A DNA stretch of 64,000 nucleotides, taken from the NCBI GenBank assembly GCA_942491975.1, contig CALOCY010000004.1:372001-436000 (forward strand), given 5' to 3'. The stretch is from CALOCY01 sp942491975 (GTDB taxonomy: Bacteria; Bacteroidota; Bacteroidia; Bacteroidales; Prolixibacteraceae). The translations under genes were made by a program, and so were the position numbers. The notes under the pieces were generated by a model. That model was not told the origin of the DNA and did no database searches. It saw only the letters and a program-made list of their open reading frames with translations. Of this stretch, positions 42,524 to 51,198 are shown piece by piece. The stretch's first letter is position 1. Every line of letters begins with the position of its first letter.

Positions 42524-43087
42524 CTACTCCCCCACAACTACCTTAGCAAAGCGTATTACCTTTTCGTTTAGGAGATACCCTTTTTGAACAACATCAACAA
42601 CCTTCCCTTTTAACTCTTCCGAAGGGGAAGGGATCTTCGTGATTGCTTCATGAACATCGGTATCAAATTCCTGATGCATCGCATCAATCTCCTGTACATT
42701 GTTTTGTTTCAGAAATTCTTTGAATCGGTTATAAATCAATTCTATGCCTTCTTTTACGGCCTTTGTATTATCGTTATCAACATTCATCAACTGTAATGCC
42801 CGCTCAAAATCATCCATCACAGGCAATACATTTACCAAAACACCCTCTCCTCCCGATTTCATAATCTCCATCTTCTCTTTCAATGTCCGTTTGCGAAAAT
42901 TATCAAACTCGGCCTGCAGCCTCAGGTATTTGTCATTTTGCTCATGGAGCTGTCCTTCGAGTTCTGCTATTTTCTCCTCCTGCTTATTGCCGTTTTCACT
43001 TTTTTTCGTCGTCTTTTTCTTTTCGACCTGAGAAGTAGCCGGTTTTCTCTCTTTTATTTTCTTTTTCTGCTGTTTTTTTTCTACCAT
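42524..43087 (-). CDS. grpE: Nucleotide exchange factor GrpE
   Basis: 187 residues from the ATG at 43087; a longer upstream frame would run through the operator-like repeats and is not used. A Lys/Glu-rich N-terminus (1-40) leads into a long coiled coil (EEKIAELEGQLHEQNDKY), then RKRTLKEKMEIMKSGGEGVL and the beta-wing with VDVVQKGYLLNEKVIRFAKV. GrpE releases ADP from DnaK. First gene of grpE-dnaJ, preceded by inverted repeats that may make it heat- or stress-responsive. Confidence 0.96.
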   Translation of the reverse strand: MVEKKQQKKKIKERKPATSQVEKKKTTKKSENGNKQEEKIAELEGQLHEQNDKYLRLQAEFDNFRKRTLKEKMEIMKSGGEGVLVNVLPVMDDFERALQLMNVDNDNTKAVKEGIELIYNRFKEFLKQNNVQEIDAMHQEFDTDVHEAITKIPSPSEELKGKVVDVVQKGYLLNEKVIRFAKVVVGE

Positions 43088-43130
43088 AACTTTTATAACA
43101 CTTAAACCAATGTCAAAATTACAAATTCCC

Positions 43131-43203
43131 TGCCAAAAGGGGCAACTTACCACTTCCCCGTCAAATTGACATTTTCTAACTTACCTGCCTGTCAGTTTTG
43201 ACA
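43131..43203 (-). promoter_or_regulatory. Three operator-like inverted repeats upstream of grpE
   Basis: TGCCAAAAGGGGCA (43131-43144), GTCAAATTGAC (43160-43170) and TGTCAGTTTTGACA (43190-43203) share the form TGYCA-N4-TGRCA and lie between a TATATTTG -7 box (minus strand, 43214-43207) and the grpE ATG at 43087. They differ from CIRCE. A stress regulator binding here is inferred. Confidence 0.5.
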
Positions 43204-43212
43204 CTGCAAATA

Positions 43213-43250
43213 TAAAAAAAGAAGTGGCTATCAGTTACGACAACCACTTA
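43213..43250 (-). terminator. Terminator after the TlpA-like gene
   Basis: On the minus strand AAGTGG(TTGTC) pairs with (GATAG)CCACTT and is followed by CTTTTTTT. Its T-run abuts the TATATTTG box that may serve grpE. Confidence 0.7.
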
Positions 43251-43280
43251 TCTTCATAAAATATCTTCCTAGGCTTGTTC

Positions 43281-43814
43281 CTATTCCACCTGGCTTTTCA
43301 AAAATGCATGAAGTTGTGCCCCTCTCAGGTTACGGGCAATAATAATTCCATTACCATCAATCAAAAAGTTTGTAGGAATGCCACCCACCCTGTATAACTT
43401 AGCATGTTTCGAATACCATCCTTTGAGATCACTCACATGATACGGCCAGCTTAGCTTATCTGCTTTTATACCCTGTTCCCATTGAGCCTGGGTGCGATCA
43501 AGTGATACACCAAAAACCGTAAATCCTTTCCCATTCCTGAACGACTTATCTTTAAACGTATTGTATGCGGCAACAACATTAGGATTCTCCCGCCTGCAAG
43601 GTCCACACCACGATGCCCAAAAATCAATCAATACATATTTGCCTTTCAATGCTGATAGTTTTATCACTTCTCCTGTCACCGATTTTTCAATGATTTCGGG
43701 AGCCTGATTCCCTATTGATGTCCCGATTTTAACCTCCTGTTTTTCAACCCCTGCTGCATTTATGCCAGCAAAAAAGAGTACTGCCAGTGCTAATGTTAAT
43801 GCCCTTTTATTCAT
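43281..43814 (-). CDS. TlpA-like thioredoxin-fold protein, periplasmic
   Basis: 177 residues with signal peptide (1-20, ALAVLFFAGINA). Thioredoxin fold with YVLIDFWASWCGPC placing the redox pair at Cys70 and Cys73, and the cis-Pro in GGIPTNFLID. It has the AhpC-TSA/TlpA arrangement (QAPEIIEKSVTGEVIKLSAL). Such proteins reduce disulfides in the periplasm, for example in cytochrome maturation. It is a single gene with its own terminator. Confidence 0.9.
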   Translation of the reverse strand: MNKRALTLALAVLFFAGINAAGVEKQEVKIGTSIGNQAPEIIEKSVTGEVIKLSALKGKYVLIDFWASWCGPCRRENPNVVAAYNTFKDKSFRNGKGFTVFGVSLDRTQAQWEQGIKADKLSWPYHVSDLKGWYSKHAKLYRVGGIPTNFLIDGNGIIIARNLRGAQLHAFLKSQVE

Positions 43815-43889
43815 AAATCAATATATATAGTTTCTTTCATTTAAACAAAAACTGTGCCGGGATTGTTCATCCTTCAATTTTGAAAAAGG

Positions 43890-45197
43890 TTAGTCTATTC
43901 GTTCAATCTGAGCACCAATTTTATTTAGGCGTTCATCAATACGCTGATATCCCCGGTCTATCTGTTCAATATTGTGAATCAGGCTTTCACCTTCGGCCGA
44001 TAATGCGGCAATAAGCAGTGCTACACCAGCACGAATATCGGGAGAACTCATCACCGATGGTTTTAGCCTGTACCTGCGGTCAAGTCCGATAACTGTGGCA
44101 CGGTGCGGATCACACAGAATGATTTGTGCCCCCATGTCAATGAGCTTATCAACAAAAAACAGTCGACTTTCAAACATTTTTTGATGAATCAGTGCTGTCC
44201 CTTTAGCCTGAGTGGCCACCACCAGAAATACACTTAACAGGTCAGGGGTCAAGCCGGGCCAGGGCGCATCAGCAATGGTCATAATAGAGCCATCAATAAA
44301 TGTCTCAATTTCGTAATGCTCCTGCTGTGGGATGTAGATATCGTCGTTTCGTTTTTCCATCTGAATCCCCAAACGTTGAAATTGTGTGGGAATAATCCCC
44401 AAATCATCGTACGAAACATTTTTAATGGTAATTTCGGATGCCGTCATGGCAGCCAATCCTATGAAGCTCCCCACTTCAATCATATCGGGCAGTATACGGT
44501 GCGATGTGCCTCCCAGTTGTTCAACGCCTTCGATAGAAAGCAGATTAGAGCCCACACCTTCAATTTTTGCCCCCATACGTGTAAGCATTTTACACAATTG
44601 CTGTATATAAGGTTCACAGGCAGCATTGTAAATGGTTGTTACTCCTTTAGCCAATACTGCCGCCATAATGATGTTTGCAGTACCGGTAACCGATGCCTCG
44701 TCAAGTAACATGTAGCACCCCTTCAGGCGATCAGCTTCTATGCTGAAAAAATTGTTTTGGGTATCAAAGTTAAATCCGGCTCCCAGTTTCTGAAAGCCAA
44801 TAAAGTGGGTATCTAACCGGCGACGGCCTATCTTATCACCCCCCGGCTGAGGGATATACCCTTTCCCGAATCTGGACAGTAAAGGCCCGACAATCATAAT
44901 TGATCCGCGAAGGCTCGCTGCCTGACGTGCAAATTGTTCACTTTTCAGGTAATCAATATTTATATCCCGGGCACAAAAGCGGTATGTCCCTTCTTTTTCT
45001 TTATTGACACTTACCCCCAGTTCTGCTAATATTTCGATGAGTTTAATAACATCCCTGATATTGGGGATGTTGCTAACCACCACTTCCTGATCGGTAAGAA
45101 GTACCGCAGAAATAATCTGCAACGCTTCATTTTTAGCTCCCTGAGGATGAAGTTTCCCCTTCAGTGAACGACCTCCATTAACATGAAATGTTGCCAT
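43890..45197 (-). CDS. murA: UDP-N-acetylglucosamine 1-carboxyvinyltransferase (MurA), Asp-type active site
   Basis: 435 residues, first committed enzyme of peptidoglycan synthesis in the cytoplasm. The opening FHVNGGRSLKGKLHPQGAKN has the substrate Lys-Asn pair. In the active-site loop, where E. coli has PGGC (Cys115), this protein has PGGDKIGRR with Asp121. Asp at this place is known from other bacteria to keep activity and to prevent alkylation by fosfomycin. Its start is 20 bases after the DUF4290 gene, so the two probably form an operon. Confidence 0.95.
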   Translation of the reverse strand: MATFHVNGGRSLKGKLHPQGAKNEALQIISAVLLTDQEVVVSNIPNIRDVIKLIEILAELGVSVNKEKEGTYRFCARDINIDYLKSEQFARQAASLRGSIMIVGPLLSRFGKGYIPQPGGDKIGRRRLDTHFIGFQKLGAGFNFDTQNNFFSIEADRLKGCYMLLDEASVTGTANIIMAAVLAKGVTTIYNAACEPYIQQLCKMLTRMGAKIEGVGSNLLSIEGVEQLGGTSHRILPDMIEVGSFIGLAAMTASEITIKNVSYDDLGIIPTQFQRLGIQMEKRNDDIYIPQQEHYEIETFIDGSIMTIADAPWPGLTPDLLSVFLVVATQAKGTALIHQKMFESRLFFVDKLIDMGAQIILCDPHRATVIGLDRRYRLKPSVMSSPDIRAGVALLIAALSAEGESLIHNIEQIDRGYQRIDERLNKIGAQIERID

Positions 45198-45217
45198 ACT
45201 GTTTCAGGGTTTAAAGA

Positions 45218-45844
45218 TTATTTATCTTTATGATGATGAGAATAATTGCTACTACTCCCTTTCCCCCCTTTTCGCTTACTGTATCTTCTGTTGTAAAGCA
45301 GGTCTTTCGTTTCGGTCAGTTTGTAATCATCTGCCATGCGGATACCTCCATCTGACAATTCATCAATATCCTTAAATATCTTATCATCTTCTACCGCATC
45401 TTTATTCCACGCTAAAAAACTCTTTTTCATGTGGTTGGCCAACAATTGAATTAAAACCTTCTTTTGTTCACCTTCTTCATGTTCAGCAGCCTTTTTAATG
45501 AGCAGTTCCATCGTACGCCCGTAGTGACGATATTTGATGGGGGAGCTATTGTACGGAAGTGGCTTGGGCCTTGCGTTTAACACTTCAGGTTTGGGTGGAT
45601 CGTATGGGGCATCAATGTTCAGTTTAAACTCGGACATTATAGCCAGGTGATCCCATAGTTTATGCCTGAAATCAGGGATATCCCGAAGGTAAGGGTGCAT
45701 ATTACCCATTATATCTATTATCGTTTTCGCAGCCCGGTTTCTCTCTTCACGGTCTTCAATGGCAACTGCAAAATCGACCATCTTTTGTATATTCCTCCCA
45801 TATTCGGGCAACAAAAGTTTCTTGCGATTTGAATTGTAATCCAT
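45218..45844 (-). CDS. DUF4290 domain-containing protein
   Basis: 208 residues. DYNSNRKKLLLPEYGRNIQK and MGNMHPYLRDIPDFRHKLWD are the conserved N-terminal signatures of DUF4290, a family of unknown function restricted to Bacteroidota and usually placed before murA, as here. Mostly helical, no signal peptide, with a basic His/Ser/Lys-rich tail (KRKGGKGSSSNYSHHHK). The tight spacing to murA suggests a role linked to cell-wall synthesis, but that is inference. Confidence 0.88.
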   Translation of the reverse strand: MDYNSNRKKLLLPEYGRNIQKMVDFAVAIEDREERNRAAKTIIDIMGNMHPYLRDIPDFRHKLWDHLAIMSEFKLNIDAPYDPPKPEVLNARPKPLPYNSSPIKYRHYGRTMELLIKKAAEHEEGEQKKVLIQLLANHMKKSFLAWNKDAVEDDKIFKDIDELSDGGIRMADDYKLTETKDLLYNRRYSKRKGGKGSSSNYSHHHKDK

Positions 45845-46046
45845 GTAGGAATTTTTGTAATTATCTAAGGTTTAATTCAATCCCTCAATTATTGAGAAAG
45901 TGTTTTGTTTGTTCGTTTAAAAATCAAATTTGGTATAAGGTACCTGTTCTGTAAAATTCAGAAGGAGTGATTTCACTGCAAATCTATACTTTTTAATACA
46001 TCCGGCAAAAGTTTTCACTTAAAAACTCTTTATCACACAATTTTGG

Positions 46047-48347
46047 TTACCGTACAATCTTTAGTTTGGCAAATTTTAACAACAGTTGCTTTTGCCCTAC
46101 ATTATTGAAGAATACAACTGCTTTCACATTGGGTGGGACTCCTTCAATCTGCAATACTTTACCTTGTCCAAAGCGTTGATGTTCAACCACCATCCCCGAC
46201 TGAATGGCCGAAGGATCATCCCCCTGAAAGTCAGTTTTCTCAGTAGATGTCCGGTTCACTTTTACCAATTTACGTGAAAGGTGTGGCTGAGGTGTCGCTG
46301 TTGTTGGGCGTTTTGCAGTTGCCAGCCGGTTACCCAGTATCCCTCCGGTACTTTCGATTTTCTCACTACGCCCGGAGATCCGGTCTGCCCCTTCCAAAAA
46401 TTGAGGGTCCATTTCGGCAATAAACCGGCTGGGTTCACAAAAATCGAGGTTCCCCCACTTGTAGCGCTGCCGTGCCCACGAGATATACGCCCGTTGTTGT
46501 GCCCGTGTAAGGGCTACATAAAACAATCTGCGCTCCTCTTCCAGTTCATGCAACGTTAAACTGCCTCCGTATTGCGCCGGAAAGAGCTTATCCTCTACCC
46601 CCACCACAAAAACAACGTTGAATTCCAATCCTTTGGCCGAATGTACCGTCATAAGGGTGACCCGGTTCCTGTCTTCCTCTTTTTCCGTATCCTGGTCGGT
46701 GAGCAGTGCCACATCTTCCATATAGTTGTATAACCGGTTGGTATTGCCCTCTTCACGAGCATTAACGGTAAATTCCTGAATGCCATTCAACAATTCCTGC
46801 GTATTCTCAAACCGGCTCATCCCTTCCGGCGATTTGTCCTGATACAAATCTTTCAACAATCCCGACGATTCGGCTACTTCTTTAGCCAGTTCATATGCTT
46901 CAATATGTTCTAATTTTGCAGCATTCTGCTTAATGAATCCCACAAAACGTAGTACTTTGACTGTTGTCCCGCGATTTAGCCCCGGATTGTGCTGTTCAAG
47001 ATTTTGCGCAATATCCCATATACTCACGCCTTGTGTTATGGCCGCCGATTCCAGTTTTCCCAATGTTGTCTGACCAATTCCACGTGCCGGGTAATTGATC
47101 ACACGTTTAAATGCTTCGTTATCTTTATGATTTATAATCAACCGGAAATAGGCCAATATATCTTTGATCTCTTTACGCTGATAAAATGACATCCCCCCGT
47201 ATATTTTATAGGGGATATTGCGCTTCCTTAACGCTTCCTCGAAAATACGTGATTGTGCATTGGTGCGGTATAAAATGGCAAAGTCCTGAAATTGAAGGTG
47301 CTCATTTGCCCTGAGATCATACACTTCGCCGGCAATCAGATACCCCTCCTCATTATCGGTCAATGCCGTCACCACATTTATCTTCTCACCTACACTATTC
47401 TCTGAATAGAGGTTTTTATGCAGTTGCCGCTTATTTTTGGCGATAATACTGTTGGCAGCATTGACAATGGTTTGTGTTGACCGGTAGTTTTGCTCCAGCT
47501 TAAATATCTTATGTTGGGGATAATCGTTCTGAAAATTCAGGATATTCTCTATCCGGGCACCCCGAAAAGAGTAGATACTTTGGGCATCATCGCCCACCAC
47601 ACATATATTATTGTGTTTTTCGGCCAATTGCTGTATAATAAGGTATTGTGCCCTATTGGTATCCTGGTACTCATCAACCAACAGGTACTTAAATTGCGCC
47701 TGGTATTTTTCAAGCACTTCGCAATGGTTGTCAAACAAGCGATACGTTTTCATCAACAAATCATCAAAATCCATCGCCCCCGAAAGATGGCAACGTTTTG
47801 CGTACTCTTTGTATATATCAGCAATTAAGGGCATGCGGATACTTCTATCGTACTCCATCGCCGAACTACTTTGAGCATAAGCAGCAGGGGCGATCAGGTT
47901 GTTTTTAGCCGCCGAAATCCGGCTCATTACCACACCCGGCTTGTAGGTTTTATCGTCCAGTTTAAAATCCTTTAAAATTTTTTTGACCAGGTTCTTCGCA
48001 TCAGCTGTATCGTAAATGGTAAAGTTAGAGGGATATCCGACCAACCCGGACTCGACACGCAATATGCGGGCAAAAATCGAATGAAAAGTCCCCATCCACA
48101 AATACCTTGAGACATGTTCGCCCACAATGCGGCCAATGCGCTCCTTCATTTCTCGCGCCGCCTTGTTGGTAAATGTCAATGCCAAAATATTTGAAGCACG
48201 CACACCCTGTGCCAGCAAATGAGCCACCCGGTATGTCAACACCCTCGTTTTACCCGATCCGGCACCGGCCACTACCAGTGACGGCCCTTCGGTATACTCA
48301 ACAGCAGCCCGTTGTGCTTCGTTTAAATCATCCAAATATTGATACAC
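46047..48347 (-). CDS. UvrD/PcrA-like ATP-dependent DNA helicase
   Basis: 766 residues, superfamily 1A helicase. Q motif LNEAQRAAV, Walker A AGAGSGKT (27-34), FTNKAAREMKERI, VDEYQDTNRAQ (motif II), GDDAQSIYSFRGA (motif III), LEQNYRSTQTI (motif IV), VTLMTVHSAKGLEF (motif V) and LFYVALTRAQ (motif VI) are all present. The C-terminal 80 residues (VVEHQRFGQGKVLQIEG) form the Tudor-like fold of PcrA that contacts RNA polymerase. Involved in DNA repair and removal of recombination intermediates. Single gene. Confidence 0.96.
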   Translation of the reverse strand: MYQYLDDLNEAQRAAVEYTEGPSLVVAGAGSGKTRVLTYRVAHLLAQGVRASNILALTFTNKAAREMKERIGRIVGEHVSRYLWMGTFHSIFARILRVESGLVGYPSNFTIYDTADAKNLVKKILKDFKLDDKTYKPGVVMSRISAAKNNLIAPAAYAQSSSAMEYDRSIRMPLIADIYKEYAKRCHLSGAMDFDDLLMKTYRLFDNHCEVLEKYQAQFKYLLVDEYQDTNRAQYLIIQQLAEKHNNICVVGDDAQSIYSFRGARIENILNFQNDYPQHKIFKLEQNYRSTQTIVNAANSIIAKNKRQLHKNLYSENSVGEKINVVTALTDNEEGYLIAGEVYDLRANEHLQFQDFAILYRTNAQSRIFEEALRKRNIPYKIYGGMSFYQRKEIKDILAYFRLIINHKDNEAFKRVINYPARGIGQTTLGKLESAAITQGVSIWDIAQNLEQHNPGLNRGTTVKVLRFVGFIKQNAAKLEHIEAYELAKEVAESSGLLKDLYQDKSPEGMSRFENTQELLNGIQEFTVNAREEGNTNRLYNYMEDVALLTDQDTEKEEDRNRVTLMTVHSAKGLEFNVVFVVGVEDKLFPAQYGGSLTLHELEEERRLFYVALTRAQQRAYISWARQRYKWGNLDFCEPSRFIAEMDPQFLEGADRISGRSEKIESTGGILGNRLATAKRPTTATPQPHLSRKLVKVNRTSTEKTDFQGDDPSAIQSGMVVEHQRFGQGKVLQIEGVPPNVKAVVFFNNVGQKQLLLKFAKLKIVR

Positions 48348-48674
48348 GGCTCCAATTTTCTGATTTCTACATTTTAGGAAGCTTCAAAATTAACATTTGT
48401 TGGGGACTTCGTTTTTTATTATCGGGAATAATCTGACAATTTTATCAACAATTGGCCGAACAAAATGGCTTAATTGATAATTTTATCCCTCCATTTACGT
48501 TATTTTCCTAATATTGCAATAAAATAGACTATTAGATTGCTAGACATTTAGATATTAGACAAAATACGATTTTTTACATTCCAGTAATTTAAAACGTTTT
48601 TTATCTAAATACTAGGTACTAGTATCTCTGTACTTTTTTATATTGCCTTCAATTACAATAAAAAATTTAAACAG
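48348..48674. other. Gap with dispersed repeat phrases C and B
   Basis: The 327-base gap between the divergent helicase and T9SS-substrate genes holds phrase C (48518-48565, near copy of 24985-25034) and phrase B (48604-48630, CTAAATACTAGGTACTAG, near copy of 13075-13113). A CAAAATTA box at 48385-48392 may be the -7 element of the helicase gene. No small gene is evident. Confidence 0.5.
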
Positions 48675-49919
48675 ATGAAAAAGTTAAGCCTCCTTTTATT
48701 TCTCATACACGTGTCGTTAATTGCATTTTCACAGCTTACAGCACCGGGTAGTAGTGGTAGCAACACAACCAATTATCCGGTATCAGCCAATGATGACGTT
48801 TTTATTTTTTGCGGGGCACAAGGTGAACAAATAGCCCAACTCAGGATTGAAGCACCGGAAAGTGATTGCGTATGGGAGAAGTACAACCCTGTTATCAATG
48901 GTTTCGAAGCTTACCTGTCCGGGATCAATGAAATTACAGGATTGGCATCAGGACTTTACAAGGTTATAGTTACAGCTATTGATGGGACTGTTGAATATCA
49001 GGCCTGGGTTTTCAATAACTGGATTGAAGTTACAGCATCCATTACCGAGTCAACATGTACTGTTTTAGGCTTATCCGGAGCACTTGATTATGCTGCCCTC
49101 AACTATTATGATCCGACAACAGGAACATCATTGGAACTGGAACACGAGTTTGACATTGAATGGACAAGAAACAGCATAATATTGAATAATTACCTTGATA
49201 TACAAACAATCCCACCTCCTGAAGATAGCGATTTTAATATTGTGGTGAGCGATCAACTTGGTTGTGTTAACTCTTCAGCCGTTACTTATGAAAGCATAGT
49301 GCCTAAAGCGGATTTTAGCGTCGAACCTTCATCGGGTGAAGCCCCGTTAACGGTTACCATTACCAATAACTCCATAAATGCCGATGAATACGAATGGGCC
49401 TTCTATAAAGCCGAACATATTATAGCTGAATCACTTGAGCAAAACGAGAACGTTGATAGTATTGACGTTTATGCGTATAACAGTGAAACTTCATTTGAGA
49501 AAGTATATGAAGAAACCGGAAGCTACCGTATAAAACTGACTGCCACAAAGTATAGTGCCGAACATACCTGCCGGGATTCCATGTATTTTGCATTTGTTGA
49601 GACCGACCCATCAGACATTAAAGTTCCCTGGGCTTTCTCTCCGGATGCCAATGAAGAGAATCAAACATTTTATGTTCGAACACGTTCCATGCGATCATAC
49701 GAGATTCACATATTTAACCGATGGGGGAAAAAGGTACATGTATTTAGAAACAACAATGTACGTTCAAGTGACGACCTGAAAACAGAGTCGGTGTGGGATG
49801 GAAAAATTGGTGGACGCTACGCATCACCCGGTGTATACTACTATGTGATTAAAGCCAAAGGCCGCGACGATAAAAAGTATGAAAAGAAAGGATTTGTCCA
49901 CCTTTTCAGGTCAAAATAA
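48675..49919 (+). CDS. T9SS type-B sorted exported protein with PKD-like domain
   Basis: 414 residues with signal peptide MKKLSLLLFLIHVSLIAFS-Q. A PKD-like domain (about 210-310, ADFSVEPSSGEAPLTVTITN) precedes the C-terminal gliding-motility type domain: PWAFSPDANEENQTFYVR, YEIHIFNRWGKKVH, VWDGKIGGRYASPGVYYYVI and the final KGFVHLFRSK. That C-terminus is the type-B sorting signal of the type IX secretion system, so the protein is carried across the outer membrane. The N-terminal 200 residues match nothing I recognise. It links to the plug and PorE-like genes in this window. Confidence 0.85.
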   Translation: MKKLSLLLFLIHVSLIAFSQLTAPGSSGSNTTNYPVSANDDVFIFCGAQGEQIAQLRIEAPESDCVWEKYNPVINGFEAYLSGINEITGLASGLYKVIVTAIDGTVEYQAWVFNNWIEVTASITESTCTVLGLSGALDYAALNYYDPTTGTSLELEHEFDIEWTRNSIILNNYLDIQTIPPPEDSDFNIVVSDQLGCVNSSAVTYESIVPKADFSVEPSSGEAPLTVTITNNSINADEYEWAFYKAEHIIAESLEQNENVDSIDVYAYNSETSFEKVYEETGSYRIKLTATKYSAEHTCRDSMYFAFVETDPSDIKVPWAFSPDANEENQTFYVRTRSMRSYEIHIFNRWGKKVHVFRNNNVRSSDDLKTESVWDGKIGGRYASPGVYYYVIKAKGRDDKKYEKKGFVHLFRSK

Positions 49920-49991
49920 AGGGAGGAACCTTAAAGCTCCTCCCTTATCATTTAAAATTGAGGGTATAAAAGCTATAAGCTACAGCTTTTA
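49919..49991 (+). terminator. Terminator-like hairpins after the T9SS substrate gene
   Basis: AAGGGAGGA pairs with TCCTCCCTT (49919-49946, starting in the stop codon), and AAAAGCT pairs with AGCTTTT (49968-49990). T-runs are short, so efficiency is uncertain. Confidence 0.5.
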
Positions 49992-50235
49992 ATGAGGACA
50001 AATATCTTATTATCTTCATTACAAAACAAGACCATAAATACTGAAAAATCACCCCCATTATTACCTAGTTTTATTCTGCTCCTGAATTTTTTCTTCCCTT
50101 AAACAGGCAACAAGATTACAACATCGCCTTTATTATGTATACTTATGGGGTTTTTTATAAAATGAATTATCTCTAAATAATTTGCCTTTTCCCATGTTTT
50201 CTCTTTTTTTCTAACAAAAAACAGATCCTATAGGA
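49992..50235. other. AT-rich gap upstream of the LuxR-type gene
   Basis: No gene, RNA or clear repeat is seen here. The T-rich tracts (CTGAATTTTTTC, GGGGTTTTTTATAA) lack convincing stems. Confidence 0.4.
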
Positions 50236-50265
50236 TTGCTTCTTTCATAGATCTTCTTATATTTG
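50236..50265 (+). promoter_or_regulatory. Bacteroidota-type promoter of the LuxR-type regulator gene
   Basis: TTG at 50236-50238, a 19-base spacer and TATATTTG at 50258-50265, a full match to the consensus. A 65-base leader precedes the ATG at 50331. Confidence 0.65.
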
Positions 50266-50330
50266 CGTCTTGTGGTCGGGCATGATACAGAACAGCAATT
50301 CGGGGGAAACAACACAAAACAGCTGTTATT

Positions 50331-51023
50331 ATGAACCTGATTAATTTAATTGTTGCAGAGAGAAGTGAGCTTTTCAGAAAAGGATTGGTGTCCTTATTGG
50401 AGCGATCTTCTCAGATAGGCAGACTTGACGAAGCTCATGATGAATGCTCTTTAATGAAGCACATAAAATCATCTGAGATAGAACATGACCTTGTGCTTAT
50501 CGATTATGAATTTACCGAGTGGGACAGGTTTAACCTGATAAAAAAGATCAGAAAAGTCAACCCGGACATTAAGGTTCTCGCACTCTCTTCGTGCAAGAGT
50601 CCTGGTTTTATATTGCCATTACTTCAGGCAGGGATAAACGGACTTCTTCCTAAGAATGATTCTCCCGACGAATTATTAAACGCAATCGTTTCCACTGTCC
50701 GGAAAGGGCATTATTATAGTTCTGAAGTCTCAGAATTGATACATCAGGCACTGCTCTCATCAAAAGAGACCGGATCAAAGAATAACTTTGAAATACTAAA
50801 AGCACGTGAAATTGAGATTATACGGCTGGTATGTATGGAGTTTACAGCAGCTGAGATTGGATGTAAGCTTCGCCTGAGTGTTCGTACCGTTGAAGGATAT
50901 AAGAAAAAACTGCTTCACAAAACACATTGTAAAAATTCTGCAGGATTGGTTGTTTTTGCAATAGCCAATAATATTGTCGATATTCATGAACTGGTAAAAC
51001 AGAAAGAGGCTTATTTAAATTGA
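50331..51023 (+). CDS. LuxR/NarL-type response regulator with degenerate acidic pocket
   Basis: 230 residues. The receiver-like domain (1-125) keeps the phospho-acceptor position Asp58 (LVLIDYEF) and the Lys of LLPKND, but the acidic pair near the N-terminus is replaced by Ala-Glu-Arg (LIVAERSELFRKG). The C-terminal HTH (about 155-215, LKAREIEIIRLVCMEFTAAE then RTVEGYKKKLLHKT) is typical LuxR. Mg2+-dependent phosphorylation may therefore be weak or absent. No histidine kinase is adjacent; the nearest is at 35267-37336. Targets unknown. Confidence 0.85.
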   Translation: MNLINLIVAERSELFRKGLVSLLERSSQIGRLDEAHDECSLMKHIKSSEIEHDLVLIDYEFTEWDRFNLIKKIRKVNPDIKVLALSSCKSPGFILPLLQAGINGLLPKNDSPDELLNAIVSTVRKGHYYSSEVSELIHQALLSSKETGSKNNFEILKAREIEIIRLVCMEFTAAEIGCKLRLSVRTVEGYKKKLLHKTHCKNSAGLVVFAIANNIVDIHELVKQKEAYLN

Positions 51024-51198
51024 ACTATCTTTTAATAACAGTTCGTTGTTTTTTTGTAACTGATTGAATATCAAAATTTTTCCAAAGCTTGCCAGAATTA
51101 GTCACATGACTGACAATCAACCTGTTAGCGCCTTGCGAACTTTAACTTTGGAAAAGTTTAACGAACTATTGTTTTAAGGCTGCAAAGCGTATCTGACA

